A stretch of DNA of 64,000 bases from Gordonia spumicola. Its GTDB lineage: Bacteria; Actinomycetota; Actinomycetes; Mycobacteriales; Mycobacteriaceae. The notes under the pieces are model-generated. The model was not told where the DNA came from, did no database searches, and was given only the letters and a program-made list of their open reading frames with translations. Shown piece after piece: positions 54,652 to 63,764 of the stretch. The translations under genes and the position numbers were made by a program. Positions within the stretch are counted from its first letter, which is position 1. Each line of letters opens with the position of its first letter. The stretch covers positions 2,170,001 through 2,234,000 of the forward strand of contig NZ_BJOV01000005.1 of assembly GCF_009932475.1 (NCBI RefSeq), given 5' to 3'.

Positions 54652-54724
54652 TGGAGCTAAGGGGACTCGAACCCCTGACCCCCACACTGCCAGTGTGGTG
54701 CGCTACCAGCTGCGCCATAGCCCC
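54652..54724 (-). tRNA. tRNA-Ala (anticodon GGC)
   Basis: 73 nt. On the minus strand it begins GGGGCTA and ends TAGCTCC plus discriminator A. The D-arm has GGCGCAGCTGGTAGCGC. The anticodon stem CCACA/TGTGG holds loop CTGGCAG with anticodon GGC, and the T-arm is GGGGTTCGAGTCCCC. All arms pair, except the G-T wobbles expected. It reads codon GCC. CCA is not encoded. It lies between two transposon insertions. Confidence 0.96.
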
Positions 54725-54872
54725 GTGTTCACTTGTATACACCCAGGCCGTTGCCTTTCTGAGTGCGATAGCTAAGTTACCGTACCGCCTTCACCCCAAC
54801 CAAATCCGCTGGACTGGGGCCTGACGCCACCCGGTCGCGCAATTCCGGGAGTGCCGACACGCGTTCAACGCA

Positions 54873-54888
54873 TAGAACATTTGTTCTA
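54873..54888. promoter_or_regulatory. LexA (SOS) box before the DUF222-HNH gene
   Basis: TAGAACATTTGTTCTA is a dyad with 7-bp perfect arms around TT. It fits the actinobacterial SOS box, GAAC-N4-GTTC with flanking T and A. It stands 73 bp before the DUF222-HNH start. In M. tuberculosis several related 13E12-type genes are known LexA targets. DNA-damage induction is therefore likely for whatever this promoter now drives. Confidence 0.8.
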
Positions 54889-56141
54889 GAAAACTATTGA
54901 ATCTGCCATATATGAGAGATAGGATGGAACGTACATTCGATCAAGCGAAGGGGCCGGCGACATGAACTCCACAACGTCCACTGAGCAGGTCGACCTGAAC
55001 ACTCTCGGCGCCGAGTCCGCTGGGAACGACTTCGACGACATGGGCGCCTACCGCACGCTGTGGGCCACGGAGTCAAATCTCATGTGGCGGCGCCTGCAGC
55101 TCGTGATCGCCGTCCTCAACCGTCGGACTGCCGACATCGACGACGGCGACTCGGAGTCGGACCGCCTCCTGCTCGACACCGAGACTGTGCTCGGTGCCGA
55201 GATCGCAGCACTCATGTCTATGTCGAACGGCGCGGGCCGCACGGTCGTCGACACCGCAATGGAAGCGCGAGACCGCCTCGTGCACGTCGCAGCCCTGCTT
55301 CGCGACGGCCTGATCTCTGTTGCGTCGTTCCGCGAGATCATCCTGCAGTGCAAGGCGATCGTCGACGCCGACGTCATGTCCGCGATCGACGCGGAGATCG
55401 CCACCGACATCCGCGAAAGTGGCTCGGTCTCGAAGAGCGATGCGGCATCGATCGCGCGCCGCCACGTCGCCGAGATCGACCCCGACGCCGTGCGCGACGT
55501 CCGTCAGGCGCGCGGCAAGGGCGTCAACGTGTCGCACGACGGCGACGAGTCCGTACTGACGATCGCCGCCGACGCGGAGCAAGTCCTTCTCGCCAAGAAA
55601 TCCGTCGACGCGTCGGCCGCCGAACTGACGTGCGCCGACGACTCCCGTTCGGTCGGCGCACGCCGCGCTGACTTCGCGATCGCCCGCCTCACCGGCGGAG
55701 AGTTCACGTGCGACTGCGGCAACCCCGAATGCCCGGCCACCGCGACCGACACCGAGGTGGCCGAGCGATTCGCACGGGTCGTCGTCCACGTCGTCGCCGA
55801 TGCGTCGACGCTGAACGGCGAGTCGGACAAGGCCGGGTGGATGGACGGATACGGCGTGATCGACGCCCACCACGTGCGGGAAGCCGCAGCACGGCCCGAC
55901 GCCACCGTGAGACCGCTCGACATGGCGGCGATCGCCGACAACCCGGCCCAGGCAGGCAACCCCTACCGCCCGACAGCGGCGACGGACACCGCTGTCCGCG
56001 CCGTTCACGGCACGTGCTCCGTGCCCGGTTGCACCCGGGCCGCGTGGTCGTGCGATCTCGACCACGTCACCGAGTACAACCATGCAGACCCCACGTCGGG
56101 CGGTGCCACCTGCCCGTGCAACCTGGCACCGAAGTGCCGCT

Positions 56142-57422
56142 GGCGGATTCAGGTGGCTAGCGCAACACTCCGAGGAGAGGAGTTTGCTGTGCCAGATCGG
56201 TTTCCATGGGAGGTTCGCTCGGCTGTCTTGACGGCGCTCATAGAGGGCGGCTCTGGCCGTGACGTTTCCGCCTCGTTGAATGTCGGATTGGCGACGGTCC
56301 ACAAATGGGCCCATCGCGCTGGACTTCGGTACCACTTCGGCAAGACTGGCGGTGTGATTCCAATGACTGCCGGTCAAGCGACCGGCGAGGTTAAGTATCG
56401 GCGACTCACGCTCGCGGACCGTTCCTTCATCGAAGCTGGACTTGCCTGCAGCCCGCCCCTGTCGATGCGCAAGATCGCGGCCGAGCTAGGAGTCGCGCCA
56501 TCGACAGTCTCCCGTGAGATCAAGACGCGCCAGCAACTCAGCTATAAGGCTCAACCTCACTATCACGCGGCAGCGGCGCACTATGCCGCGGTGGCTGATC
56601 GCATAAGACCGAGGGTGGTGAAGCTCGAAGTCTTTGGTGAACTGCGAAATGAAGTTGTGAAACGGTTGAACGACCGACTCTCGCCGGAGCAGGTCTCAGC
56701 CGAACTCCGGAAAGAGTTCCCTGACGACCCGGAGATGCATGTGTCGCACGAAACGATCTACCAGGCCCTCTACGTGCAAGGACGAGGGGCGCTGCGGCAT
56801 GAACTGACCGTCGAGAAGGCCCTGCGCTCGGGACGAGCGGTACGCAAGCCACGCTCGAAGCTGCCGGCCGCGACCAATAGACCGTGGCTTGAAGGAGCCC
56901 GCCTCACAGATCGCCCCGCCGAGGCTGCCGATCGAGCGATCCCAGGGCACTGGGAGGGGGACCTGGTTATCGGCTCACGGAACAGCGCCCTGATTAGCTT
57001 GGTCGAACGCCGCTCGCGCTACACCCTTGTTGGACGTCTGGTCGACAACCGGCTGGCGCTAACCGTTGCCGAAGTCCTCCAGCAGATGGCAGTGCGTGTA
57101 CCCGACGCCCTGTTCAGCACGCTCACTTGGGATCAGGGTCCGGAGATGTCTGAACACGCTCAATTCACCGTGGCAACCGACTGCAAAGTGTTCTTCTGCG
57201 ACCCCCACTCGCCCTGGCAGCGACCCACCAACGAGAACACCAACGGACTGATCCGAGACTTCTATCCGAAGGGCACCGACTTCAACACGGTCAGCGACGA
57301 AGACTTGTACGAGATGGAACGCCTCCTCAACCGCCGCCCCCGGAAAGTCCTCGGATGGAACAAACCCCGAGAGGTACTCTTCGAGGACATCACAGGTGTT
57401 GCGCTAGCCACCTGAATCCGCC
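56142..57422 (+). mobile_element. IS30-family insertion sequence
   Basis: 1281 bp with perfect 27-bp terminal inverted repeats (left begins GGCGGATTCAGGTGGC; right ends GCCACCTGAATCCGCC). It is flanked by the 3-bp target duplication GCT (56139-56141 and 57423-57425). The host gene reconstructs exactly when it is removed, so this is a clean and probably recent transposition. One transposase gene fills it. Confidence 0.97.
56189..57415 (+). CDS. IS30-family transposase
   Basis: 408 aa from GTG 56189 (GAGGAGAGGAG upstream). An N-terminal HTH (GRDVSASLNVGLATVHKWAH) is followed by the IS30-type HTH_38 (SMRKIAAELGVAPSTVSREI, near residues 91-110). The DDE core has GHWEGDLVIG, TWDQGPEMSEH and NENTNGLIRDFYPKGTDF. 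The last residues overlap the right inverted repeat. The frame is open upstream into the host gene, so both an independent and a fused product are possible. It appears intact. Confidence 0.95.
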   Translation: MPDRFPWEVRSAVLTALIEGGSGRDVSASLNVGLATVHKWAHRAGLRYHFGKTGGVIPMTAGQATGEVKYRRLTLADRSFIEAGLACSPPLSMRKIAAELGVAPSTVSREIKTRQQLSYKAQPHYHAAAAHYAAVADRIRPRVVKLEVFGELRNEVVKRLNDRLSPEQVSAELRKEFPDDPEMHVSHETIYQALYVQGRGALRHELTVEKALRSGRAVRKPRSKLPAATNRPWLEGARLTDRPAEAADRAIPGHWEGDLVIGSRNSALISLVERRSRYTLVGRLVDNRLALTVAEVLQQMAVRVPDALFSTLTWDQGPEMSEHAQFTVATDCKVFFCDPHSPWQRPTNENTNGLIRDFYPKGTDFNTVSDEDLYEMERLLNRRPRKVLGWNKPREVLFEDITGVALAT

Positions 57423-57784
57423 GCTTCCACCATCTGGTGAAGACATTCGTCGACGGCTGGCTCGACGACCTCGTAACCGATGCGAACGGCGTCATCTGGG
57501 TGGAGACCGTCACCCCGTCTGGGCAGGCCATCCGGACACGGGCCGCGAACCAATGGCTCGTCCCCGAACTCGGGCTGCTCCCGTGCAGGCACGGCGCACC
57601 CGTCGAGCCCGGAACGCCCGACCGATCGGTGCCACCGCAACGGTTCGCAAGTCGGGCCGCGACCAAGCACGCCTACCGCATGCGACTCCGGTCGCAGCGG
57701 CGCTTCGCGCGCGCCTGCGCGGAAGCGGAAGCGAAAGTTCTCGCCGGACAGGAGTTCAACAGCGCCGGCGAACCGCCGTTCTGA

Positions 57785-58501
57785 CTAGGACTTCGGCGGG
57801 TTGGCGATGACGTCGTCGAGCCAGCCGGGGCCGTCGGTGATTCCGTCGACGACGGTGCCCGCGGACAGGACCGTCGGGGTGACGACTGATCCCTTCGTCG
57901 AGTTCTCGAGCTGGCCGCTCGACGCGTCCGCCATCGAACGGGCCTCGTCGACGAGCTTGCCGTCGGCGATGCACGTCACCGTGGCGGGCGAGGCTCCTGC
58001 GGCCCGGGCGAGCTCGGCGATGTCGGCGTTGGACGGGTCGTCGCCCGACTTGGCGAACAGCTGCGAGTGCAGTTTCCAGAAGACGTCGCGGTTGTCGTTG
58101 CGGGCGACGCACAGGACGGCGCCCGCGCCGCGCGACGAGAAGTCGCCCGAGTCCGACTCCTTGTCGAGGAAGTTCAGCAGGTGATAGCGCACGCGCACCT
58201 TTCCCGCGACGACCGCGGCCTGAATCGCGGCGCCCGACTTCGCCTCGAACTCCTTGCAGTGCGGGCAGTGGAAGTCCTCGAAGACGTCGATGGTCTCGGG
58301 CGCGGTCCGGTCGCCGACGATGAACGACGCGTTCTCCGCGAGAACCTTGTCGTCGACCGGCGGATACGACTTGTTCGACTGCCAGAGGATCCCGCCGACG
58401 ACCAGAGCGACGACGACAACGCCGACCGCGATCAACGCGTACGACACCCTGCTCGACGTCGCCCGCGGCTCGTAGTCCTTGTTCTCGCTGTTCTTGCTCA
58501 C
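57785..58501 (-). CDS. DsbA-family membrane-anchored thiol oxidoreductase
   Basis: 238 aa from GTG 58501. An N-terminal anchor helix (about 19-43, SYALIAVGVVVVALVVGGIL) is followed by an extracytoplasmic thioredoxin-fold domain with the active site FHCPHCKEFE near residue 80 and a helical insertion. It has the cis-Pro loop in VVTPTVLSAG. This is the actinobacterial DsbA-like type that makes disulfides in secreted proteins. A third and fourth Cys (VLCVARN, TCIADG) may pair. Its stop abuts the end of the split HNH gene. Confidence 0.9.
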   Translation of the reverse strand: MSKNSENKDYEPRATSSRVSYALIAVGVVVVALVVGGILWQSNKSYPPVDDKVLAENASFIVGDRTAPETIDVFEDFHCPHCKEFEAKSGAAIQAAVVAGKVRVRYHLLNFLDKESDSGDFSSRGAGAVLCVARNDNRDVFWKLHSQLFAKSGDDPSNADIAELARAAGASPATVTCIADGKLVDEARSMADASSGQLENSTKGSVVTPTVLSAGTVVDGITDGPGWLDDVIANPPKS

Positions 58502-58521
58502 GACTACGACTGTAGCGACCG

Positions 58522-60165
58522 TCAGTCGGCGAGAACGGAGTCGACCAGGGCCTGGGCCTGTTCTTGGACGCGTGCGAGGTGCTCGGGTCCGTTGAAGCTC
58601 TCGGCGTAGATCTTGTACACGTCCTCCGTGCCGGAGGGGCGGGCCGCGAACCAGGCGTTCTCCGTGGTCACCTTGAGCCCGCCGAGGGCGCGGCCGTTGC
58701 CGGGCGCCTCGGTGAGGATCGCGGTGATCGGCTCCCCCGCCAGTTCGCTCGCCGACACCTGGCTCGACGACAACGCCGCCAGCTTCGCCTTCTGCACGCG
58801 CCCGGCGGGAGCGTCGATGCGGGCATAGGCCGATTCGCCGTACTGCGCGGCGAGTTCGGCGTACCGCTCCGACGGCGTCTTCCCGGTCACGGCGAGGATC
58901 TCCGAGGCCAACAGGTTCATGATGATGCCGTCCTTGTCCGTCGACCACGGTCTGCCGTCGACGGTCAGGAACGACGCCCCGGCGCTCTCCTCACCGCCGA
59001 AACCGACCGACCCGTCGAGCAGGCCGTCGACGAAGAACTTGAACCCGACGGGGACCTCCAGCAGTCCCCTGCCGAGGCCGCCGACCACCCTGTCGATCAA
59101 CGACGACGACACCAGCGTCTTGCCGACGGCGGCATCGGCGCGCCAACCGTCGCGGTGCGAGAACAGGTAGTCGATCGCGACCGCCAGGTAGTGGTTCGGG
59201 TTCATCAGCCCGGCGTCGGAGGTGACGATCCCGTGCCGGTCGGCGTCGGCGTCATTGCCGGTCGCGATGTCGAACTCGTCGCGGCGCGCGATCAACGACG
59301 CCATCGCGTTCGGCGAGGAGCAGTCCATGCGGATCTTGCCGTCGGTGTCGAGCGTCATGAAGCCGAACGCCGGATCGACGGTCGGGTTGACGACGGTCAG
59401 GCCGTCCAACCCGTAGAAGTCCTTGATCTCTCCCCAGTAGTTCACCGACGCCCCGCCCAGCGGGTCGGCGCCGATCTCGACGCCCGCGGCCGAGATCGCG
59501 GCCAGGTTCACGACGTCGCCGAGCGCGGTCACGTACTCGCCGGAGAACGGGTACTCGATCACCAGGTCCGACGCCCTGGCCTGCTCGAACGACGTCCTCC
59601 GCACAGCGCGCAGCCCGTCTTCGAGGATCTGGTTGGCGCGCTCGGCGATCGGCGTGGTGATCGGGGTGTCCGCGGGTCCGCCGTTGGGCGGGTTGTACTT
59701 GAACCCGCCGTCTGCGGGCGGATTGTGCGACGGCGTGACGACGATCCCGTCGGCCTGCACGCCGACGTTCTCCGTGTTGAATCGCAGGATCGCCCGACTG
59801 ATCGCAGGGGTGGGCGTGTAGTCGTCGTCCACGGCCGTGAACACGGTGACGCCATTGCCCGCGAGCACCTCGATCGCCGACCGCCACGCGGGCTTCGACA
59901 GCAGGTGGGTGTCGAACCCGATGAAGACCGGGCCCTCGATCCCGGCGCGTTCGCGGTGCTCGACGATCGCCTGCGTCATCGCCAGGACGTGCGCTTCGTT
60001 GAACGATCCGTCGACGCTGGTACCGCGGTGTCCGGACGTCCCGAACGCCACCCGCTGGCCGGGATCGGCGGGATCGGGCGTCACGTCGTAGTAGGCCCGC
60101 TCGACGGCGGCGACGTCGATCAGATCGTCGGGGCGGGCGGGGGTTCCAGCTCTCGGATCAGCCAT
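58522..60165 (-). CDS. pgm: Phosphoglucomutase (alpha-D-glucose-specific)
   Basis: 547 aa. Interconverts glucose 1-phosphate and glucose 6-phosphate, feeding UDP-glucose, trehalose and glycogen synthesis. Motifs: [11 protein letters not shown] near residue 42, the phosphoserine loop [11 protein letters not shown] (Ser near 146), metal-binding DADADRHGI, sugar loop [12 protein letters not shown] and phosphate site [11 protein letters not shown]. Normal length for the bacterial Pgm of this class. Divergent from the hydrolase-ABC operon with a 61-bp gap. Confidence 0.97.
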   Translation of the reverse strand: MADPRAGTPARPDDLIDVAAVERAYYDVTPDPADPGQRVAFGTSGHRGTSVDGSFNEAHVLAMTQAIVEHRERAGIEGPVFIGFDTHLLSKPAWRSAIEVLAGNGVTVFTAVDDDYTPTPAISRAILRFNTENVGVQADGIVVTPSHNPPADGGFKYNPPNGGPADTPITTPIAERANQILEDGLRAVRRTSFEQARASDLVIEYPFSGEYVTALGDVVNLAAISAAGVEIGADPLGGASVNYWGEIKDFYGLDGLTVVNPTVDPAFGFMTLDTDGKIRMDCSSPNAMASLIARRDEFDIATGNDADADRHGIVTSDAGLMNPNHYLAVAIDYLFSHRDGWRADAAVGKTLVSSSLIDRVVGGLGRGLLEVPVGFKFFVDGLLDGSVGFGGEESAGASFLTVDGRPWSTDKDGIIMNLLASEILAVTGKTPSERYAELAAQYGESAYARIDAPAGRVQKAKLAALSSSQVSASELAGEPITAILTEAPGNGRALGGLKVTTENAWFAARPSGTEDVYKIYAESFNGPEHLARVQEQAQALVDSVLAD

Positions 60166-60226
60166 GCGAACGATTCTGCCACCGCTGCCTGGCTATTGTC
60201 GGAATGGACAAAGCGACTGGGGGACC

Positions 60227-60850
60227 ATGTTCACACGTATTCCTATGCCCGCGCCCGACCTGAACGTCCTGGTGCTGCCGGGCGGAACCGACTCGAGCTA
60301 TCGACCGTTCTCGCCGTGGCAGGCGTCGGCGATCCGCATGTACCCGTTCACCGCGTCGATCGCGGCCGCGTTCGGCCCACGCGTCCGAGTCCGGCAGGCC
60401 CGCTACCGCGTCTACGGCTGGAACGGCGGACAGGCCAGTCCCATGCCGTACGCGCGCAACGCCCTCGACCAGTTCACTCACGACCACCCGGACGTCCCCG
60501 TCGCCGTCATCGGCCATTCCATGGGTGGACGCATCGCCGCGCAGTTGGGCGACGACCCGCGGGTCACTGACGTCCTCGCGCTGGCGCCCTGGTGGCAGTT
60601 CGCCGACTGGCGGCACATCCACGACGACGTCCGAGTGGTCGCCGTCCACGGTGACGCTGACCGGGTGACGCTCGCCAAACGCACCGCGAAAGGCATCGTC
60701 GAGCTGACCGAACGCGGCCTCGACGCCACCTACGTCGGCGTCCCCGGCGGTGGTCACGCCATGCTCGACCACATCGGTCTCTGGCAGGGCGAGGCGATCG
60801 ACTTCGTCCGCACCGCCCTGGACCGGGCCCGCGCGACGGTGACCGCGTGA
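60227..60850 (+). CDS. Alpha/beta hydrolase
   Basis: 207 aa from ATG 60227 (GGGGGAC upstream; the open frame reaches back to 60164 inside the divergent gene). Strand-loop VLVLPGGTDSSYRPF, nucleophile elbow VIGHSMGGRIAAQL (Ser near 97), VVAVHGDADRVT (acid) and PGGGHAMLDH (His). The lid is short. Substrate unknown. The stop overlaps the GTG of the ABC ATPase (GTGA), so it is made together with the transporter. Confidence 0.88.
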   Translation: MFTRIPMPAPDLNVLVLPGGTDSSYRPFSPWQASAIRMYPFTASIAAAFGPRVRVRQARYRVYGWNGGQASPMPYARNALDQFTHDHPDVPVAVIGHSMGGRIAAQLGDDPRVTDVLALAPWWQFADWRHIHDDVRVVAVHGDADRVTLAKRTAKGIVELTERGLDATYVGVPGGGHAMLDHIGLWQGEAIDFVRTALDRARATVTA

Positions 60851-61698
60851 CGCCGCCGCTGCTGTCCGCGGCCGGACTGTCCCGCTCGTTCGGCGCCTAC
60901 CGGGCCGTCGCACACGCCGACATCGCCTTGAACGCGGGCCGGATCACCGGCCTCGTCGGTCCCAACGGCGCGGGCAAGACGACGCTGCTCCTCATGCTCG
61001 CGGGCCTCCTCGCGCCCGACTCCGGGCAACTGTTCGCGGGCGGGACCGTCGCCGACCCCGTCGCCCTCCGCTCCCGAACCGGCTGGATGCCCGACGTGTT
61101 CGGCACCTGGGAGTCGCTGACGCCGCGCGAGATCCTCATCGCGTTCGGCCGCCTGCACGGCGCCGACAAGGCGACCGCGGACACACGCGCCCTGGAACTG
61201 CTCAACCAGGTCCATCTCGTCGAGTTCACCGATCATCCGGCGTCGGGCCTGTCACGGGGACAGAAGCAACGTCTCGGCCTCGCCCGCGCCCTCGTCAACC
61301 GCCCGCAGATCCTGCTGCTCGACGAACCCGCATCCGGCATGGACCCGCGCTCGCGCATCGAGCTGCGCGCCCAACTCCGCGCGATCGCCGCGGAGGGAGC
61401 GACGGTGCTCGTCTCGTCGCACATCCTCGGTGAACTCGAGGAGATGGTCGACGACGTCGTGTTCATGACCGGCGGCTTCACCCACGTCCCGAGCACGACC
61501 CCGTCCCGGCCGCGGTGGCGCATCCGTCTGATCGGGCAGCCCGCCGACCAGGCCGTCGTCGTCGAACTCCAGGACGACGCGGCGGCCGCGGCGTATCTCG
61601 CCCAGCTCGTCGCCCAACAGACGCCGATCGCCGAGTTCACGCGTATCACGTCCGGCCTCGAACAGGCCTACCTCGACCTCGACGCCGACAGGACCTGA
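60847..61698 (+). CDS. ABC transporter ATP-binding protein
   Basis: 283 aa, GTG start. Walker A LVGPNGAGKTTLL near residue 38, signature LSRGQKQRLGLARAL, Walker B ILLLDEPASGMDP and H-loop VLVSSHILGEL. It has a C-terminal extension of about 75 residues after the ATPase, typical of CcmA-like exporter subunits. The membrane partner is the next gene, one base downstream. Confidence 0.92.
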   Translation: MTPPLLSAAGLSRSFGAYRAVAHADIALNAGRITGLVGPNGAGKTTLLLMLAGLLAPDSGQLFAGGTVADPVALRSRTGWMPDVFGTWESLTPREILIAFGRLHGADKATADTRALELLNQVHLVEFTDHPASGLSRGQKQRLGLARALVNRPQILLLDEPASGMDPRSRIELRAQLRAIAAEGATVLVSSHILGELEEMVDDVVFMTGGFTHVPSTTPSRPRWRIRLIGQPADQAVVVELQDDAAAAAYLAQLVAQQTPIAEFTRITSGLEQAYLDLDADRT

Positions 61699-61699
61699 C

Positions 61700-62731
61700 A
61701 TGAATCCGCAGGCAGTCATGCTCATCGCCGGACTCGAGATCCGGCAGCGCATCCGCTCCACCCGCTGGCGGATCACCGCGCTCGTCCTGTTCTTCCTGAT
61801 CAGCGCCGTGATCCTCGGTTCGTTCTATCTCGCGGTCGTCGTCGCGGGCATCGGCTATACGCCGTGGTCGCAGTCGCTTCTGGACACTGCGATCGGCGTC
61901 GTCCTGTTCCTCGGCCTCGCCGCCGCTCCCACACTGAGTGCGACGTCGATCAACGGCGACCGGCGAGACGCGACCCTCGCGCTCGTGCAGGCGACGCCCG
62001 TCTCCTCGTGGGACCTCGCCGTCGGCAAACTCCTCGGGTCGTGGACCGCGTCCCTCGCGATGATCGGCGTATCGCTCCCCTACCTGGTGTGGGGCGTGTT
62101 CTCCAGCCCCGCGTCGATCGCCGCCGGCGTGCTCGCCGTGATCGTCGTAGCCGTCATGATGCTCGCCTACTGCGCGATCGGGCTCGGCTTCTCGTCACTG
62201 ACGACCCGCCCGGCCGCGTCGGCGATGCTGACCCAGGCGATGGTCCTGCTGCTGCTCATCGGGCTGCCGATCGGATTCGGCATCACCTACCCGGTCACCG
62301 CACGGACGACGACGGTCGGCGTCGCACGAAACGACGTCTACATGGGCGAATGCCGCGTCGAGCAGAAGGAGAAGGAGTTCTACCACACCGAGTACACGTG
62401 GTGGATGCTCGCGCCGAACCCCGTCCTCATCGTCTCCGACGTGATCGCGGGCGGCGTCGACGGCGCCAGGACCGGCGACGCACCCGGTGCATCCGGCTTC
62501 TTCGCCCTCCTGCAGTCCGCCGCACGGACGGGACCGGACACCACCGATCAGACCTGCCCGCGACCGGTCTACGGCGAACCGGCGTCACACCGCGAGTACC
62601 GGAACATCGGCCGGTCCTGGTTCATCGGTCTGCTGATGACGCTCCTGCTCGGCGCGGGGGGACTTGCCGTCGCCGCACGACGCCTGCGGGTGCCCGCCCG
62701 GAAACTCGCGAGAGGAGTGCGGATCGCATGA
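61700..62731 (+). CDS. ABC transporter permease
   Basis: 343 aa. An ABC-2 type protein: N-terminal basic amphipathic start (GLEIRQRIRSTRWRITALVL), about six helices, and a long extracytoplasmic loop at roughly 205-300 holding two Cys residues (GECRVEQKEKEFYHTEYTWW and TCPRPV). It pairs with the ATPase upstream. Direction is probably export; the cargo is unknown. It overlaps the DUF488 gene by 4 bp. Confidence 0.87.
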   Translation: MNPQAVMLIAGLEIRQRIRSTRWRITALVLFFLISAVILGSFYLAVVVAGIGYTPWSQSLLDTAIGVVLFLGLAAAPTLSATSINGDRRDATLALVQATPVSSWDLAVGKLLGSWTASLAMIGVSLPYLVWGVFSSPASIAAGVLAVIVVAVMMLAYCAIGLGFSSLTTRPAASAMLTQAMVLLLLIGLPIGFGITYPVTARTTTVGVARNDVYMGECRVEQKEKEFYHTEYTWWMLAPNPVLIVSDVIAGGVDGARTGDAPGASGFFALLQSAARTGPDTTDQTCPRPVYGEPASHREYRNIGRSWFIGLLMTLLLGAGGLAVAARRLRVPARKLARGVRIA

Positions 62732-63069
62732 GCATCACCGTCGCCCGCGTCTACGACCCGCCCACCGCCGACCGGGTGTTCGTCGACAGATTGTGGCCGC
62801 GCGGCATCCGCAAGGACGATCCCCGGATCGGCCGGTGGGTCAAAGACGTGACACCGTCGAACGAATTGCGTGCCTGGTACCACGCACACCGAGATCGATA
62901 CGACGATTTCGTCGCCCGCTACCGGGACGAGCTGGCCGAGCCCCCGGCGGCCGCGGCCCTCGCCGAACTACGGGCACTGGCCGACACGGGCCACGTCGAA
63001 CTCGCGACGGCCGCGAAGGACGTCGAGCATTCGCACGTGCCGGTCATCGTCGCCGAACTCACGCGCTGA
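62728..63069 (+). CDS. DUF488 family protein
   Basis: 113 aa from ATG 62728 with AGAGGAG upstream. The short form of DUF488, with FVDRLWPRGIRKDD, VTPSNELRAWYHAHRDRYDDF and a C-terminal EHSHVPVIVAEL in which the more common Cys is absent. The function of the family is unknown. Linked to the ABC genes by an ATGA overlap; it overlaps the convergent TetR gene by 11 bp. Confidence 0.85.
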   Translation: MSITVARVYDPPTADRVFVDRLWPRGIRKDDPRIGRWVKDVTPSNELRAWYHAHRDRYDDFVARYRDELAEPPAAAALAELRALADTGHVELATAAKDVEHSHVPVIVAELTR

Positions 63070-63610
63070 CGACTCCGAGCAGAGCGCCGCACGCCTGCCG
63101 GACCTTCTCCGCATCGGGCTCCTCGCCGCTGATCACCGTCGCGTAGACGAAGGTCTCGGTGATGCGCACGAGGATCAAGGCCAGGTCGGGTACGGGAAGC
63201 GGCGGCACCATCGAGCCCGCGGCGATCTCCTCCGCGATCACCTCGGCGATCCGTTCGATGATCCGCGGCTGCACACCGCCCTCGTGCGTCATCATCAGGC
63301 GCAACGCACGCTCGGGCTCCCGGTTCAAGAACGTCCGGATGTAGTCGGCGCTGTTGGCGCGCGCAGCGAATCCGACCATCACCTCGGTGAGACGCCGCGC
63401 GCCGCTTCCCGTGGCACCGCGGATCGCCGCCTCCATCGACATCGAGGTGAGATTCCAGATCACTTCGGCGAGCAGCCCGTCGCGCCCGTGGAATCGGCGG
63501 TAGACGGTGCTGCGGTTCACGCCCGACGCGGCCGCGATCTCGCCGACCTCGATCCGCTCACCCGCGATGAACCGCTGCGTCGCCAACGCGATCACATCTT
63601 CGGACGACAC
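63059..63610 (-). CDS. TetR-family regulator
   Basis: 183 aa, GTG start. The helix-turn-helix is VGEIAAASGVNRSTVYRRFH at about residues 22-41. The ligand domain has MVGFAARANSADYIRTFLNR and ERALRLMMTHEGGVQPR, as in QsdR-type regulators. Divergent from the acyl-CoA ligase at 63765, which suggests control of fatty-acid or lipid activation. Confidence 0.88.
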   Translation of the reverse strand: MSSEDVIALATQRFIAGERIEVGEIAAASGVNRSTVYRRFHGRDGLLAEVIWNLTSMSMEAAIRGATGSGARRLTEVMVGFAARANSADYIRTFLNREPERALRLMMTHEGGVQPRIIERIAEVIAEEIAAGSMVPPLPVPDLALILVRITETFVYATVISGEEPDAEKVRQACGALLGVVSA

Positions 63611-63664
63611 GGGCGAATCCCTTCATAGTGGATGCACCATTGTCTAGAAATGATGCATTCGTCT

Positions 63665-63687
63665 CGGCTAGTCTAGGAAACTAGCCG
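63665..63687. promoter_or_regulatory. Inverted repeat in TetR/acyl-CoA ligase intergenic region
   Basis: CGGCTAGT (63665-63672) and ACTAGCCG (63680-63687) are exact complements with 7 nt between. The site is midway between the divergent start codons and has the size of a TetR operator. A second, weaker pair around ATGCA occurs at 63627-63660. Confidence 0.6.
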
Positions 63688-63764
63688 ACGGCGGCGTGAA
63701 TCCGCTCACTTTTCGGCGAACGTATGGTCCGGCCCATCCGGACGGCGATTGAAGGAGACCACTC

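Larger units (their letters stand above)
54962..57784 (+). pseudogene. DUF222/HNH endonuclease gene split by IS30 element
   Basis: The 5' part (54962-56141) encodes about 393 residues: a helical DUF222 domain, a Cys-rich insert CDCGNPECPA, and the first half of the HNH core (CSVPGCTRAAWSCDLDHVTEYN, in parts, and CNLAPKC). The 3' part (57423-57784) continues with FHHLVKTFVDGW and ends ...AGEPPF. Removing the element and one copy of GCT joins KCR to FHH in frame, restoring an ordinary protein of about 513 residues. As it stands the frame runs without stop into the transposase, giving an 817-codon fusion. Confidence 0.95.
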
